From Pseudomonas fluorescens NCIMB 11764 (GTDB lineage Bacteria; Pseudomonadota; Gammaproteobacteria; Pseudomonadales; Pseudomonadaceae): a stretch of 64,000 nucleotides of DNA. The notes beneath the pieces are model-generated. The model was not told where the DNA came from. It searched no databases and saw only the letters and a list, made by a program, of their open reading frames with translations. Positions 9,743 to 19,654 of the stretch are shown here, in pieces (positions within the stretch are counted from its first letter, which is position 1; each line of letters begins with the position of its first letter). The position numbers and the translations under genes are program-made. The stretch spans positions 2,128,001-2,192,000 of the forward strand of contig NZ_CP010945.1 of NCBI RefSeq assembly GCF_000293885.2. The letters run 5' to 3'.

Positions 9743-9771
9743 TTGCCCAAAATCCCTGTCGTTGTTAGAGT
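9743..9771 (+). promoter_or_regulatory. Putative sigma-70 promoter of mreB
   Basis: TTGCCC at 9743-9748 and TAGAGT at 9766-9771 are separated by exactly 17 bases and lie 45 bases before the mreB start. The match to the sigma-70 consensus is moderate (4/6 and 4/6); no transcript data support it here. Confidence 0.45.
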
Positions 9772-9803
9772 TTGCCGCACTTTTTTACCCACGCGTTGCC
9801 TAG

Positions 9804-10853
<1,050 letters not shown>

Positions 10854-10993
10854 TCTCGCCCGATGCATCTATGCTGTTGAGCGCGCAGGCGGCACTTTGC
10901 AGTGCTGCCTGTTTGCGTTTACCTTCTGTCAGTCTGTATCCAGGCCGGTCTGCCGTATGAATAAACAAAACATTTGCCTGGGAGGAGCGGCTT

Positions 10994-12154
10994 ATTAAAC
11001 CGCTTTTCACCAAAGGGCCTTCACTGGGCGTGCGCTTGTTGGTGCTGGTCGTGCTATCGGTCGCGCTGATGGTGGTCGATGCCCGCTTCACACTGCTCAA
11101 GCCAGTGCGTAGCCAGATGTCGCTGGTGCTGATGCAGTCTTACTGGATCACCGACCTGCCGCAGCGGCTATGGCAAGGTGTGGCCAGCCAGTTTGGCAGC
11201 CGTACCGAACTGGTCGCCGAAAACGAAAAACTCAAAACCGAAAACCTGCTGCTGCAGGGTCGCATGCAAAAGCTTGCCGCCCTCACCGAGCAGAACGTTC
11301 GGCTGCGCGAGCTGCTCAATTCCTCCGCGCTGGTCAACGAGAAGGTCGAAGTTGCCGAGTTGATCGGCATGGACCCCAATCCGTTCACCCATCGCATCAT
11401 CATCAATAAAGGTGAGCGCGACGGTGTGGTCCTCGGTCAGCCGGTGCTCGATGCCCGCGGCCTGATGGGCCAGGTGGTCGAGTTGATGCCATACACCTCC
11501 CGTGTGCTGCTGCTGACCGACACCACCCACAGCATTCCGGTGCAGGTGAACCGGAACGGTCTACGGGCGATTGCCAGCGGCACCGGCAACCCTGAGCGCC
11601 TGGAGTTGCGTCACGTTGCCGACACGGCGGATATCAAGGAAGGCGATCTGCTGGTCAGCTCCGGCCTTGGCCAGCGGTTCCCGGCGGGTTACCCGGTGGC
11701 GACGGTCAGGGAAGTGATTCACGATTCCGGCCAGCCGTTCGCCATTGTCCGCGCCGTGCCGACGGCTGCGCTGAACCGCAGCCGTTACTTGCTGCTGGTG
11801 TTCAGCGACACCCGGACGCCGGAAGAGCGCGCAAACGATGCTGCTCAGGCCCAGGAAAGCCTGGATGCGCAGGGCGGCGGGCCAATCATTCCCGCGACCG
11901 TGCCCAAGCCTGTCGGCGTGATTGCCCCGGCTGCCACTGCAGTCCCGGCCGTTCCCGCCGCTGCACCTGCGACGGCTACCCCGGCCAAACCTGCTGCCGC
12001 TACCCCGGCCAAACCCGCTGCCGCACATCCCGCCGCCGCCAAGCCGCCCGTGACGACGCCGGCTGCCAAGCCACCGGCGACGCAACCCGCTGTCGTGAAG
12101 CCTGCTGCCAAACCGCCTGTCTCCGCGCCGGCCACCCCTGGGGGAAGAGAATAA
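10994..12154 (+). CDS. mreC: Rod shape-determining protein MreC, probable ATT start codon
   Basis: MreC bridges MreB and the periplasmic cell-wall synthases. The protein has one N-terminal membrane helix (GVRLLVLVVLSVALMVVD), a coiled coil (about residues 70-115), the beta-barrel MreC domain to about 280, then an Ala/Pro/Lys-rich tail of about 85 residues with ATPAKPAA repeats. No ATG lies near the expected start. The in-frame GTG at 11030 has no good ribosome site and would cut the N-terminus. ATT at 10994 sits 6 bases after GGAGGAG (10981-10987) and restores KPLFTKGPSLG, which I recall as conserved in Pseudomonas MreC. With ATT the product is 386 residues. The stop overlaps the mreD start (TAATG). 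Confidence 0.85.
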   Translation: MKPLFTKGPSLGVRLLVLVVLSVALMVVDARFTLLKPVRSQMSLVLMQSYWITDLPQRLWQGVASQFGSRTELVAENEKLKTENLLLQGRMQKLAALTEQNVRLRELLNSSALVNEKVEVAELIGMDPNPFTHRIIINKGERDGVVLGQPVLDARGLMGQVVELMPYTSRVLLLTDTTHSIPVQVNRNGLRAIASGTGNPERLELRHVADTADIKEGDLLVSSGLGQRFPAGYPVATVREVIHDSGQPFAIVRAVPTAALNRSRYLLLVFSDTRTPEERANDAAQAQESLDAQGGGPIIPATVPKPVGVIAPAATAVPAVPAAAPATATPAKPAAATPAKPAAAHPAAAKPPVTTPAAKPPATQPAVVKPAAKPPVSAPATPGGRE

Positions 12155-12645
12155 TGGTCGGTGCTACCGCCTCCCGAAACGGCTGGATGGTCTGGCTGAC
12201 ATTCGCCATTGGCATGCTGCTCAGCGTTTCGCCGCTGCCGCAATTCATGGAAATCCTCCGTCCGCTCTGGCTCGCCTTGCTGCTGGCGTTCTGGGCGTTG
12301 GCCCTGCCGCAGAAAGTCGGCATGGTCACCGCATGGTGCCTGGGCCTGGCCGAAGATGTGCTCTACGGCACGTTGCTGGGCCAGAACGCGTTGATCCTGA
12401 CCCTTATCACTTTCCTGGTGCTGTCGCTGCAACAGCGGCTGCGGATGTTTCCGATGTGGCAACAGAGCCTGGTGATCCTGGTGATCTTCGGGCTCGCGCA
12501 GCTCGTTCAGCTATGGCTCAGCGCCCTGACCGGCAACCGTCAGCCAACGCTGGCACTGGTCTTGCCGGCATTGGTCAGCGCATTGCTCTGGCCGTGGATC
12601 AGCTTCGGTTTGCGCGGTCTGCGTCGACGTTACAAAATCAACTAA
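12154..12645 (+). CDS. mreD: Rod shape-determining membrane protein MreD
   Basis: The 163-residue, strongly hydrophobic protein has five or six predicted helices, as in MreD, an inner-membrane partner of MreC, RodA and PBP2 in the elongasome. Recognisable stretches are the N-terminal WMVWLTFAIGMLLSVSPLP and the VTAWCLGLAEDVLYGTLLGQNAL segment. The start ATG overlaps the mreC stop by one base, so translation is coupled. Confidence 0.93.
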   Translation: MVGATASRNGWMVWLTFAIGMLLSVSPLPQFMEILRPLWLALLLAFWALALPQKVGMVTAWCLGLAEDVLYGTLLGQNALILTLITFLVLSLQQRLRMFPMWQQSLVILVIFGLAQLVQLWLSALTGNRQPTLALVLPALVSALLWPWISFGLRGLRRRYKIN

Positions 12646-12690
12646 TTCGGTTCAGGCATTTGCCCACACCTCGACAAGGGAGATGTCTTG

Positions 12691-13287
12691 ATGAAACGGT
12701 TGTACCTCGCCTCAGGCTCGCCGCGTCGGCGTGAACTGCTCACGCAGATCGGCGTGCCGTTCTCCGCCATCAGCGCGGACATCGACGAAACCCCTTTGAA
12801 TCATGAATCGCCGTCGGCCTATGTCGAGCGCCTCGCGCGCGGCAAGGCTGAAGCCGGGCGCGGCGCAATCGTGTCCGACGCCGCATTCTGCGTACTGGGC
12901 GCCGACACCGCCGTGGTGCTGAACGGGAAAATTCTCGGCAAACCGGTGGACGAAGCCGATGCGTGCGCCATGCTTATGATGTTGGCAGGGCAAGAGCACG
13001 AAGTGCTGACCGCCATTGCCGTGCTTGACGGTGAGCGTTGCGAGTCGCGGGTTGTGCGCAGCCTGGTACGTTTTCGCCCCATCGGCCGCGATGAAGCGGC
13101 GGCCTACTGGGCCAGCGGCGAACCTCGGGACAAGGCCGGTGGCTATGGCATTCAAGGACTGGGCGCGGTGTTTGTCGCCGGGCTCAATGGCAGCTACTCG
13201 GCGGTGGTCGGACTGCCGCTGTGCGAAACCGCTGAGCTGCTCGGCCATTTCGGCATACCCTGTTGGCAAACCCTTAACGCGCGCTGA
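12691..13287 (+). CDS. maf: Maf-family nucleoside triphosphate pyrophosphatase
   Basis: The 198-residue protein carries the Maf hallmark [14 protein letters not shown] at the N-terminus and DTAV near residue 72. Members of this YhdE-type subgroup hydrolyse dTTP, UTP and modified pyrimidine nucleotides to monophosphates, a house-cleaning or division-related activity. ATG 12691 is chosen over the adjoining TTG 12688 because AAGGGAG lies 8 bases before it. It is 45 bases after mreD and 57 before rng, in the conserved mre-maf-rng order. Confidence 0.92.
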   Translation: MKRLYLASGSPRRRELLTQIGVPFSAISADIDETPLNHESPSAYVERLARGKAEAGRGAIVSDAAFCVLGADTAVVLNGKILGKPVDEADACAMLMMLAGQEHEVLTAIAVLDGERCESRVVRSLVRFRPIGRDEAAAYWASGEPRDKAGGYGIQGLGAVFVAGLNGSYSAVVGLPLCETAELLGHFGIPCWQTLNAR

Positions 13288-13344
13288 GCGTCGTACTGAC
13301 AAGATGCGGCCATTATCGTGAACATGCCTGAACGAGACCCTGCC

Positions 13345-14802
13345 ATGAGTGAAGAGATCCTGATCAACATCACGCCGATGGAATCGCGCGTGGCGGTGGT
13401 TGAAAACGGTGTCCTGCAAGAGGTCCACGTCGAGCGCACGCAAAAACGCGGGATCGTCGGCAACATTTATAAAGGCAAAGTCGTGCGGGTATTGCCGGGG
13501 ATGCAGGCGGCTTTCGTCGACATCGGCCTGGATCGCGCCGCGTTCATTCATGCTTCGGAAATTTCCCTGCGTGAAGGCCCTGCGGTCGAGAGCATCAGCG
13601 CGCTGGTTCACGAAGGCCAGAGCCTGGTGGTGCAAGTCACCAAGGACCCGATCGGTTCCAAAGGCGCACGCCTGACCACGCAACTGTCGATTCCTTCGCG
13701 TTATCTGGTGTACATGCCGCGCACCGCGCATGTCGGTATTTCCCTGAAGATCGAAGACGAGGCCGAGCGCGAACGCCTCAAGCAAGTGGTCACCGATTGC
13801 GTGGCCAAAGAAGGCATCAAGGAGGCCGGCGGCTTCATCCTGCGGACTGCCGCCGAAGGCGCGGGCGCCGATGAAATTCTCATGGACATCCGCTACCTGC
13901 GCAGGCTCTGGGATCAGATCAACGAGCAGATCAAAACCATCAGCGCGCCGAGTGTGATCTACGAAGACCTCGGCCTGGCGCTGCGGACCTTGCGCGATCT
14001 GGTGAGCCCGAAGATCGAGAAGATCCGCATCGACTCCCGGGAAACGTTCCAGAAAACCACGCAGTTCGTCGCCGAACTGATGCCGGAAATTGCCGATCGT
14101 CTGGAGCATTACCCGGGCGAGCGGCCGATTTTCGACCTGTACGGCGTCGAAGACGAAATCCAGAAAGCCCTCGAACGCAAAGTCCCGCTGAAGTCTGGCG
14201 GTTACCTGGTGGTGGACCCGGCGGAAGCCATGAGCACCATCGACGTCAATACCGGGGCGTTCGTCGGTCATCGCAATCTCGAAGAAACCATCTTCAAGAC
14301 CAACCTCGAAGCCGCGACCGCCATCGCTCGCCAGCTGCGCCTGCGCAACCTGGGCGGGATCATCATCATCGACTTCATCGACATGGAAGACGAAGAGCAC
14401 CAGCGTCAGGTGCTGCGCACGCTTGAGAAACAACTGGAACGCGATCACGCCAAGACCAACATCATCGGCATCACCGAGTTGGGCCTGGTGCAGATGACCC
14501 GCAAGCGCACCCGCGAAAGTCTCGAGCAGGTGTTGTGCGAACCCTGCAGCAGCTGCCAGGGGCGCGGCAAGCTCAAGACGCCGGAAACCGTTTGCTACGA
14601 AATCTTCCGCGAAATTCTCCGCGAGGCGCGCGCCTATCAGGCGGAGGGCTATCGTGTATTGGCGAACCAGAAAGTCGTCGATCGCCTGCTGGATGAAGAG
14701 TCGGGCAACGTCGCCGAGCTCGAAGGTTTTATCGGGCGCACCATTCGGTTCCAGGTGGAAACCATGTATTCCCAGGAACAATACGACGTGGTGCTGCTCT
14801 GA
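13345..14802 (+). CDS. rng: Ribonuclease G
   Basis: The 485-residue endoribonuclease matches RNase G (E. coli about 489) and lacks the long C-terminal scaffold of RNase E. The S1 domain is at residues 30-120 (GNIYKGKVVRVLPGMQAAFV). The DNase-I-like catalytic domain contains DVNTGAFVG and the metal-binding IIIIDFIDMED. The zinc-link cysteines appear in CEPCSSCQGRG near 395-405. It matures the 5' end of 16S rRNA and degrades some mRNAs. ATG 13345 gives the usual MSEEILINITPMESR start; the upstream in-frame GTG would add nine residues. Confidence 0.95.
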   Translation: MSEEILINITPMESRVAVVENGVLQEVHVERTQKRGIVGNIYKGKVVRVLPGMQAAFVDIGLDRAAFIHASEISLREGPAVESISALVHEGQSLVVQVTKDPIGSKGARLTTQLSIPSRYLVYMPRTAHVGISLKIEDEAERERLKQVVTDCVAKEGIKEAGGFILRTAAEGAGADEILMDIRYLRRLWDQINEQIKTISAPSVIYEDLGLALRTLRDLVSPKIEKIRIDSRETFQKTTQFVAELMPEIADRLEHYPGERPIFDLYGVEDEIQKALERKVPLKSGGYLVVDPAEAMSTIDVNTGAFVGHRNLEETIFKTNLEAATAIARQLRLRNLGGIIIIDFIDMEDEEHQRQVLRTLEKQLERDHAKTNIIGITELGLVQMTRKRTRESLEQVLCEPCSSCQGRGKLKTPETVCYEIFREILREARAYQAEGYRVLANQKVVDRLLDEESGNVAELEGFIGRTIRFQVETMYSQEQYDVVLL

Positions 14803-14877
14803 ATCGCTGTGTTTCATCCCCACTAGAACGGCTGGCCTCAGCTTTTTGCACTGTTTTTGCCATGGGAGCCAACTGAC

Positions 14878-17800
14878 ATGGAGCGTCTGACACGCATTTT
14901 GGCCGCACTGACCCGCTGGGGTCTGGGCCTGTGCGCGTTGGCTTTGGTGCTGATGGCGCTTTACGTCAGTCTCGGCCGCGAACTGACGCCGCTGGTGGCC
15001 GAGTATCGGGCCGAAGTCGAAGCCAAAGCCGGCGCTGCCCTGGGCATGCCGCTGCACATCGGTGAACTGGAAGGCAACTGGCACGGCTTCGCGCCGATTC
15101 TGCTGGCCCACGATGTGATGGTCGGCGAGGGCGCCAACACCCTGCGCCTGGATCAGGTACGTGCGGTGCCGGATCTTTGGGCCAGCCTGCTGGCTCGTGA
15201 AGTGCGCATCGCCCACCTTGAACTCAACGGTTTGAAGATCAGCCTCAAGGAAGGCGAGGACGGTCATTGGGCGCTGGAAGGCCTGCCGGTGCAACAGGAT
15301 CAGCCGCTGGACCCGGAACAGTTGCTCAATCGCATGCAGATGGTCCAGCAGTTGTCGGTGCTCGACAGTCAGGTCACCTTGCAGCCGCTGGATCACCCGC
15401 CACTGACCTTGACCTACGTTGGCCTGAACCTGAAAACCGGCGTCTACCGTCAGCGACTCGACGCGCGGCTGACCCTGCCCGACGGTCAGCCAGTGGCCAT
15501 GAGCCTGCGTACTCGCATTCGCGCCAGCCAGTGGCAGGACGGCGAAGCGGATGCTTACGTTAGCCTGCCGCAAAGTGACTGGTCGAAATGGCTACCCGAG
15601 CGCCTGACCCGACAATGGAATTTTTCCGAGATCAAGGCCGGTGGCGAGCTTTGGGTCAACTGGAGCAAAGGCGCGCTGCAAAGCGCTGCGATCCGCTTGA
15701 ACGCGCCGCAGATCAAGGGTGCCTACGCCGAGCGCAAGCCGGTCCAGATCAACAACCTGGCGCTCAACAGCTATTTCCAGCGCAGTGCCGAAGGCATTCT
15801 GGTGACGGTGGACTCGCTGTCCATGAACATCGGCGAGACCCGCTGGGAATCGCGCCTGCAACTCAAACAAAGCCAAGCCACCGACAAGACCGAAGAACTC
15901 TGGCATCTGCAAGCCGACCGCCTCGACCTCACGCCACTCACACCGCTGCTGAATGCCTTGGGGCCATTGCCTGAAGGCGTCGCCACCGCCGTGGAGCGGC
16001 TCAAGGTGACCGGTGGTTTGCGCAACGTGTTGGTCGACTTCCGGCCCAACGCCACCGACGACAGCAAGGTCAGTTTCGCCGCCAACCTCGATCGGGTGGG
16101 GTTTGACGCCTATCACGGCGCGCCAGCGGCGCGAAATGTCAGCGGCAGCATCAGTGGTGACCTCGGTCACGGCGAACTGCGCATGGACAGCAAGGATTTT
16201 GTCCTGCACCTGGACCCGATTTTCGCCAAGCCATGGCAATACATTCAGGCCAACGCCCGGCTGACCTGGAAGCTCGACAAAGAAGGCTTCACCCTCATCG
16301 CGCCGTACCTGAAAGTGCTGGGCGAGGAGGGCAAGATTGCCGGCGACTTCCTGATCCGCCTGCATTTCGACCATACCCAGGAAGACTACATGGACCTCCG
16401 GGTCGGCCTGGTGGACGGCGACGGCAAGTACACCGCCAAGTACCTGCCGGAAGTGCTCAGCCCGGCGCTGGACGAATGGCTGCGCACGGCGATTCTCAAG
16501 GGTGCGGTCGACCAGGGCTTCTTCCAGTATCAGGGCTCGCTGAATCATGGCGCCGCCGACACGGCTCGCAGCATCAGCCTGTTCTTCAAGGTTCACGATG
16601 CCGAGCTGGCGTTCCAGCCGGGTTGGCCGCATGTCAGCAAGGTCAGTGGCGATGTGTTCATCGAAGACAGCGGCGTACGCATTCTGGCCAGCCAGGGCCA
16701 GTTGCTGGACACACAAGTCAGTGACATCTACGTCAATATTCCCCACGCATCCGCCGGGCAAAACCCACACCTGCTGCTTGATGGCGCTTTCGCCGGCGGG
16801 TTGGGCGATGGCCTGAAAATTCTCCAGGAAGCGCCGATCGGCACCGCTGCCACCTTCGCCGGATGGGAAGGCGAGGGCGATCTGAAGGGCAAGGTGAAGC
16901 TGGATATTCCGCTGGCCAAAGGCGAGCAGCCCACTATCCTCGTCGACTTCAAGACCGCCAAGGCGCGCTTGAAACTCGCCGAACCGGCCCTTGAGCTGAC
17001 TCAATTGAAGGGCGATTTCCGCTTCGACAGCACCAAGGGGTTGAGCGGGCAGAACATCACCGCTCGCGCCTTTGACAAACCGGTCACTGCGCAGATTTTC
17101 GCCGACGGCAGCCCGGGCAACATCAAGACCCGTGTCAACGCCTCGGGCCAGGTCGAGGTGAAGAAGCTCACCGATTGGTTGAGCGTTACCCAGCCGTTGC
17201 CGGTGTCCGGCCTGATCCCTTATCAGTTGCAACTGAACCTGGATGGCCCCGACAGCCAGTTGCTGGTCAATTCGAACCTCAAAGGCGTGGCGGTGGATTT
17301 GCCGGCGCCGTTCGGCATGGCGGCCGACGTCGGACGCGACACGATGTTCCGCATGACCCTGCAAGGCCAGGAGCGACGTTACTGGGTCAAGTACGGCGAG
17401 CTGGCGAGTTTCACGTTCGCGGCCCCCCCCGGCAACTTTGCCGACGGTCGCGGCGAATTGTTCCTCGGTGGCGGCGAAGCCGTGTTGCCCGGAGCCAAAG
17501 GCCTGCGGGTGCGCGGCGTGTTGTCGGAACTGGATGTCGGCCCTTGGAAAGACCTGGTGGACAAGTATGCCGGTCAGGACCCGGGCGGCAGCGCCAAGCA
17601 ACTGCTCAGCAGCGCGGACTTCAAGGTCGGCAAACTCAGCGGTATCGGTACCACCCTCGACCAGGCTTCGGTGCAGTTGAACCGTAAACCGGCGGCGTGG
17701 GCCTTGCAGCTCGACAGTAAACAGGTCAAGGGCACCGCTGCTATCCCTGACGCGAAAGGCGCGCCGATTGCAATCAATCTGCAATACGTGCGTTTGCCGG

Positions 17801-18681
17801 CACCGGACCCGACGGTCCTGGCCGATGAAAACTCGCCGGATCCACTGGCCAGCGTTGATCCGACAAAAATCCCGGCGCTGGATATCACCATCAATCAGCT
17901 GTTCCAGGGGCAGGATCTGGTGGGGGGCTGGTCGCTGAAAGTGCGTCCGACCGCCAAGGGCATCGCACTTAATGCGCTGGACCTGGGCCTCAAGGGCATT
18001 CTGTTGCAGGGCAGCGGTGGCTGGGAAGGTGCGCCCGGTGCATCCAGCAGCTGGTACAAGGGCCGGGTCAGTGGCAAGAACCTTGCGGATGTGCTGAAAG
18101 GCTGGGGCTTTGCGCCCAGTGTCACAAGTGAAGAATTTCATATGGATGTCGACGGTCGCTGGCCCGGTTCGCCGGCCTGGCTGGCTACCAAGCGTTTTTC
18201 CGGGACGCTTGATGCGTCGCTGAACAAAGGCCAGTTCGTTGAAGTCGAGGGCGGCGCTCAGGCGTTGCGGGTGTTTGGCCTGCTCAACTTCAACTCCATC
18301 GGCCGGCGCTTGCGGCTGGACTTCTCCGATCTGTTTGGCAAAGGCTTGAGTTACGACCGGGTCAAAGGCCTGCTGGTCGGGACCAACGGCGTTTACGTGA
18401 CGCGTGAGCCGATTCTGTTGACCGGCCCGTCGAGCAATATCGAGCTCAATGGCACGCTGGATCTGGTGGGTGATCAGGTCGATGCGAAACTGCTGGTGAC
18501 CTTGCCGGTGACCAACAACCTGCCGATTGCCGCGCTGATCGTCGGCGCACCGGCCATCGGCGGCGCGTTGTTCCTGATCGACAAGCTGATCGGTGACCGC
18601 GTGGCGCGCTTCGCCAGTGTGAAATACACCGTCAAAGGCCCGTGGAAAGAGCCGAAAATCACCTTCGACAAACCTTTTTGA
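14878..18681 (+). CDS. yhdP: YhdP-family AsmA-like envelope lipid-transport protein
   Basis: The 1267-residue protein begins with an uncleaved inner-membrane helix (LTRWGLGLCALALVLMALYV) followed by a long periplasmic beta-rich region and a hydrophobic C-terminal segment (IAALIVGAPAIGGALFLIDKLIGD). This is the layout of YhdP, one of the AsmA-like proteins that form hydrophobic grooves and carry phospholipid from inner to outer membrane. ATG 14878 is preferred since GGGAG lies 9 bases upstream. It follows rng by 75 bases and belongs to the same conserved block. The functional statement comes from E. coli YhdP studies, not from motifs here. Confidence 0.9.
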   Translation: MERLTRILAALTRWGLGLCALALVLMALYVSLGRELTPLVAEYRAEVEAKAGAALGMPLHIGELEGNWHGFAPILLAHDVMVGEGANTLRLDQVRAVPDLWASLLAREVRIAHLELNGLKISLKEGEDGHWALEGLPVQQDQPLDPEQLLNRMQMVQQLSVLDSQVTLQPLDHPPLTLTYVGLNLKTGVYRQRLDARLTLPDGQPVAMSLRTRIRASQWQDGEADAYVSLPQSDWSKWLPERLTRQWNFSEIKAGGELWVNWSKGALQSAAIRLNAPQIKGAYAERKPVQINNLALNSYFQRSAEGILVTVDSLSMNIGETRWESRLQLKQSQATDKTEELWHLQADRLDLTPLTPLLNALGPLPEGVATAVERLKVTGGLRNVLVDFRPNATDDSKVSFAANLDRVGFDAYHGAPAARNVSGSISGDLGHGELRMDSKDFVLHLDPIFAKPWQYIQANARLTWKLDKEGFTLIAPYLKVLGEEGKIAGDFLIRLHFDHTQEDYMDLRVGLVDGDGKYTAKYLPEVLSPALDEWLRTAILKGAVDQGFFQYQGSLNHGAADTARSISLFFKVHDAELAFQPGWPHVSKVSGDVFIEDSGVRILASQGQLLDTQVSDIYVNIPHASAGQNPHLLLDGAFAGGLGDGLKILQEAPIGTAATFAGWEGEGDLKGKVKLDIPLAKGEQPTILVDFKTAKARLKLAEPALELTQLKGDFRFDSTKGLSGQNITARAFDKPVTAQIFADGSPGNIKTRVNASGQVEVKKLTDWLSVTQPLPVSGLIPYQLQLNLDGPDSQLLVNSNLKGVAVDLPAPFGMAADVGRDTMFRMTLQGQERRYWVKYGELASFTFAAPPGNFADGRGELFLGGGEAVLPGAKGLRVRGVLSELDVGPWKDLVDKYAGQDPGGSAKQLLSSADFKVGKLSGIGTTLDQASVQLNRKPAAWALQLDSKQVKGTAAIPDAKGAPIAINLQYVRLPAPDPTVLADENSPDPLASVDPTKIPALDITINQLFQGQDLVGGWSLKVRPTAKGIALNALDLGLKGILLQGSGGWEGAPGASSSWYKGRVSGKNLADVLKGWGFAPSVTSEEFHMDVDGRWPGSPAWLATKRFSGTLDASLNKGQFVEVEGGAQALRVFGLLNFNSIGRRLRLDFSDLFGKGLSYDRVKGLLVGTNGVYVTREPILLTGPSSNIELNGTLDLVGDQVDAKLLVTLPVTNNLPIAALIVGAPAIGGALFLIDKLIGDRVARFASVKYTVKGPWKEPKITFDKPF

Positions 18682-18724
18682 AAAGCCATCCTTCGGACCG
18701 ATGGAGTAGCATGGCCGTTAGCCC

Positions 18725-18757
18725 CCTGTAGGCGCAGCCTTCGGCAGCGCCTGCGGG
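18725..18757. repeat. Hairpin resembling half of the GATCGCAGCCTTCGGCAG repeat family
   Basis: AGGCGC and GCGCCT flank AGCCTTCGGCA in the gap between yhdP and the amidase gene. The core resembles the longer inverted repeats at 27063-27141 and 56287-56363, but it is a single degenerate unit. Confidence 0.45.
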
Positions 18758-18787
18758 TATGTGTTGATTCCGGATAAGGGTAAGGCC

Positions 18788-19636
18788 ATGTCGTTAGCGG
18801 TGATTCAAATGGTCAGCCAGAGCGATGTGCTGACCAATCTGGCCCAGGCTCGTCGGCTGCTCGAACAAGCGGCAGCCGGTGGCGCGAAGCTGGCTGTGCT
18901 GCCGGAAAATTTCGCCGCCATGGGCCGCCGTGACATCGCTGACATCGGTCGCGCCGAGGCGTCGGGCGAAGGTCCGATCCTGCCCTGGTTGAAACAGACC
19001 GCTCGCGACCTCAAGTTATGGATAGTGGCCGGCACCTTGCCGTTGCCGCCGGTGGATCAACCGACGGCGAAAGTGCATGCCTGCTCGCTACTGGTCAATG
19101 ATCAGGGCGAGACGGTGGCGCGCTACGACAAATTGCACCTGTTTGACGTGGACGTGGCGGACAACCGCGGGCGTTATCGGGAATCCGATGACTATGCTTA
19201 TGGCAGTGGCGTGGTGGTCGCCGACACGCCCGTCGGTCGGGTCGGCCTGACGGTGTGTTACGACCTGCGCTTCCCGGAGCTGTACAGCGAATTGCGCGCT
19301 GCCGGGGCGGAATTGATTACCGCGCCGTCAGCCTTTACCGCCGTGACCGGCGCGGCGCATTGGGATGTGCTGATTCGAGCGCGGGCCATCGAGACCCAGT
19401 GTTATGTGCTCGCGGCGGCCCAGGGTGGAACGCATCCGGGACCGCGAGAGACCTTCGGGCATGCTGCGATCATCGACCCGTGGGGGCGAGTGCTCGCGCA
19501 ACAGGACCAAGGCGAGGCCGTGCTGCTGGCCGAACGCGATAGCAGCGAACAGGCGTCCATCCGGGCGCGGATGCCGGTGTCCAGTCACCGGCGCTTTTTC
19601 TCGCAGGGCGCGCAGCGACCTGCCTCAGAACGATGA
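18788..19636 (+). CDS. Carbon-nitrogen hydrolase (Nit/deaminated glutathione amidase type)
   Basis: The 282-residue protein belongs to the nitrilase superfamily. The Glu-Lys-Cys triad is visible in VLPENFAAMG (near residue 42), RYDKLHLFDVD (near 117) and VGLTVCYDLRFPELY (near 155). The FDVD and YDLRFPE signatures fit the Nit1/NitR subgroup, which repairs deaminated glutathione to alpha-ketoglutarate and cysteinylglycine. ATG 18788 follows the purine stretch GGGTAAGG; the upstream TTG/GTG alternatives add nine residues with no family support. It sits between yhdP and tldD, a conserved arrangement in gammaproteobacteria. Confidence 0.85.
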   Translation: MSLAVIQMVSQSDVLTNLAQARRLLEQAAAGGAKLAVLPENFAAMGRRDIADIGRAEASGEGPILPWLKQTARDLKLWIVAGTLPLPPVDQPTAKVHACSLLVNDQGETVARYDKLHLFDVDVADNRGRYRESDDYAYGSGVVVADTPVGRVGLTVCYDLRFPELYSELRAAGAELITAPSAFTAVTGAAHWDVLIRARAIETQCYVLAAAQGGTHPGPRETFGHAAIIDPWGRVLAQQDQGEAVLLAERDSSEQASIRARMPVSSHRRFFSQGAQRPASER

Positions 19637-19654
19637 ATTTAAGGCGTAAAGCAT

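Noticed and set aside
10957..10998. 13-codon leader ORF before mreC
   Set aside because: It is open with an ATG but has no clear ribosome site, and its composition follows from the mreC Shine-Dalgarno. It is kept only as part of the start-codon finding.
12712..15573. 953-codon open frame on the minus strand across maf, rng and the start of yhdP
   Set aside because: It is fully antisense to three well-supported genes. Its translation is rich in H, R, Q and D with no domain, as expected of an antisense frame in high-GC DNA.
15592..18141. 849-codon open frame on the minus strand within yhdP
   Set aside because: It is antisense to an intact yhdP and has the same biased composition, with no start signal.
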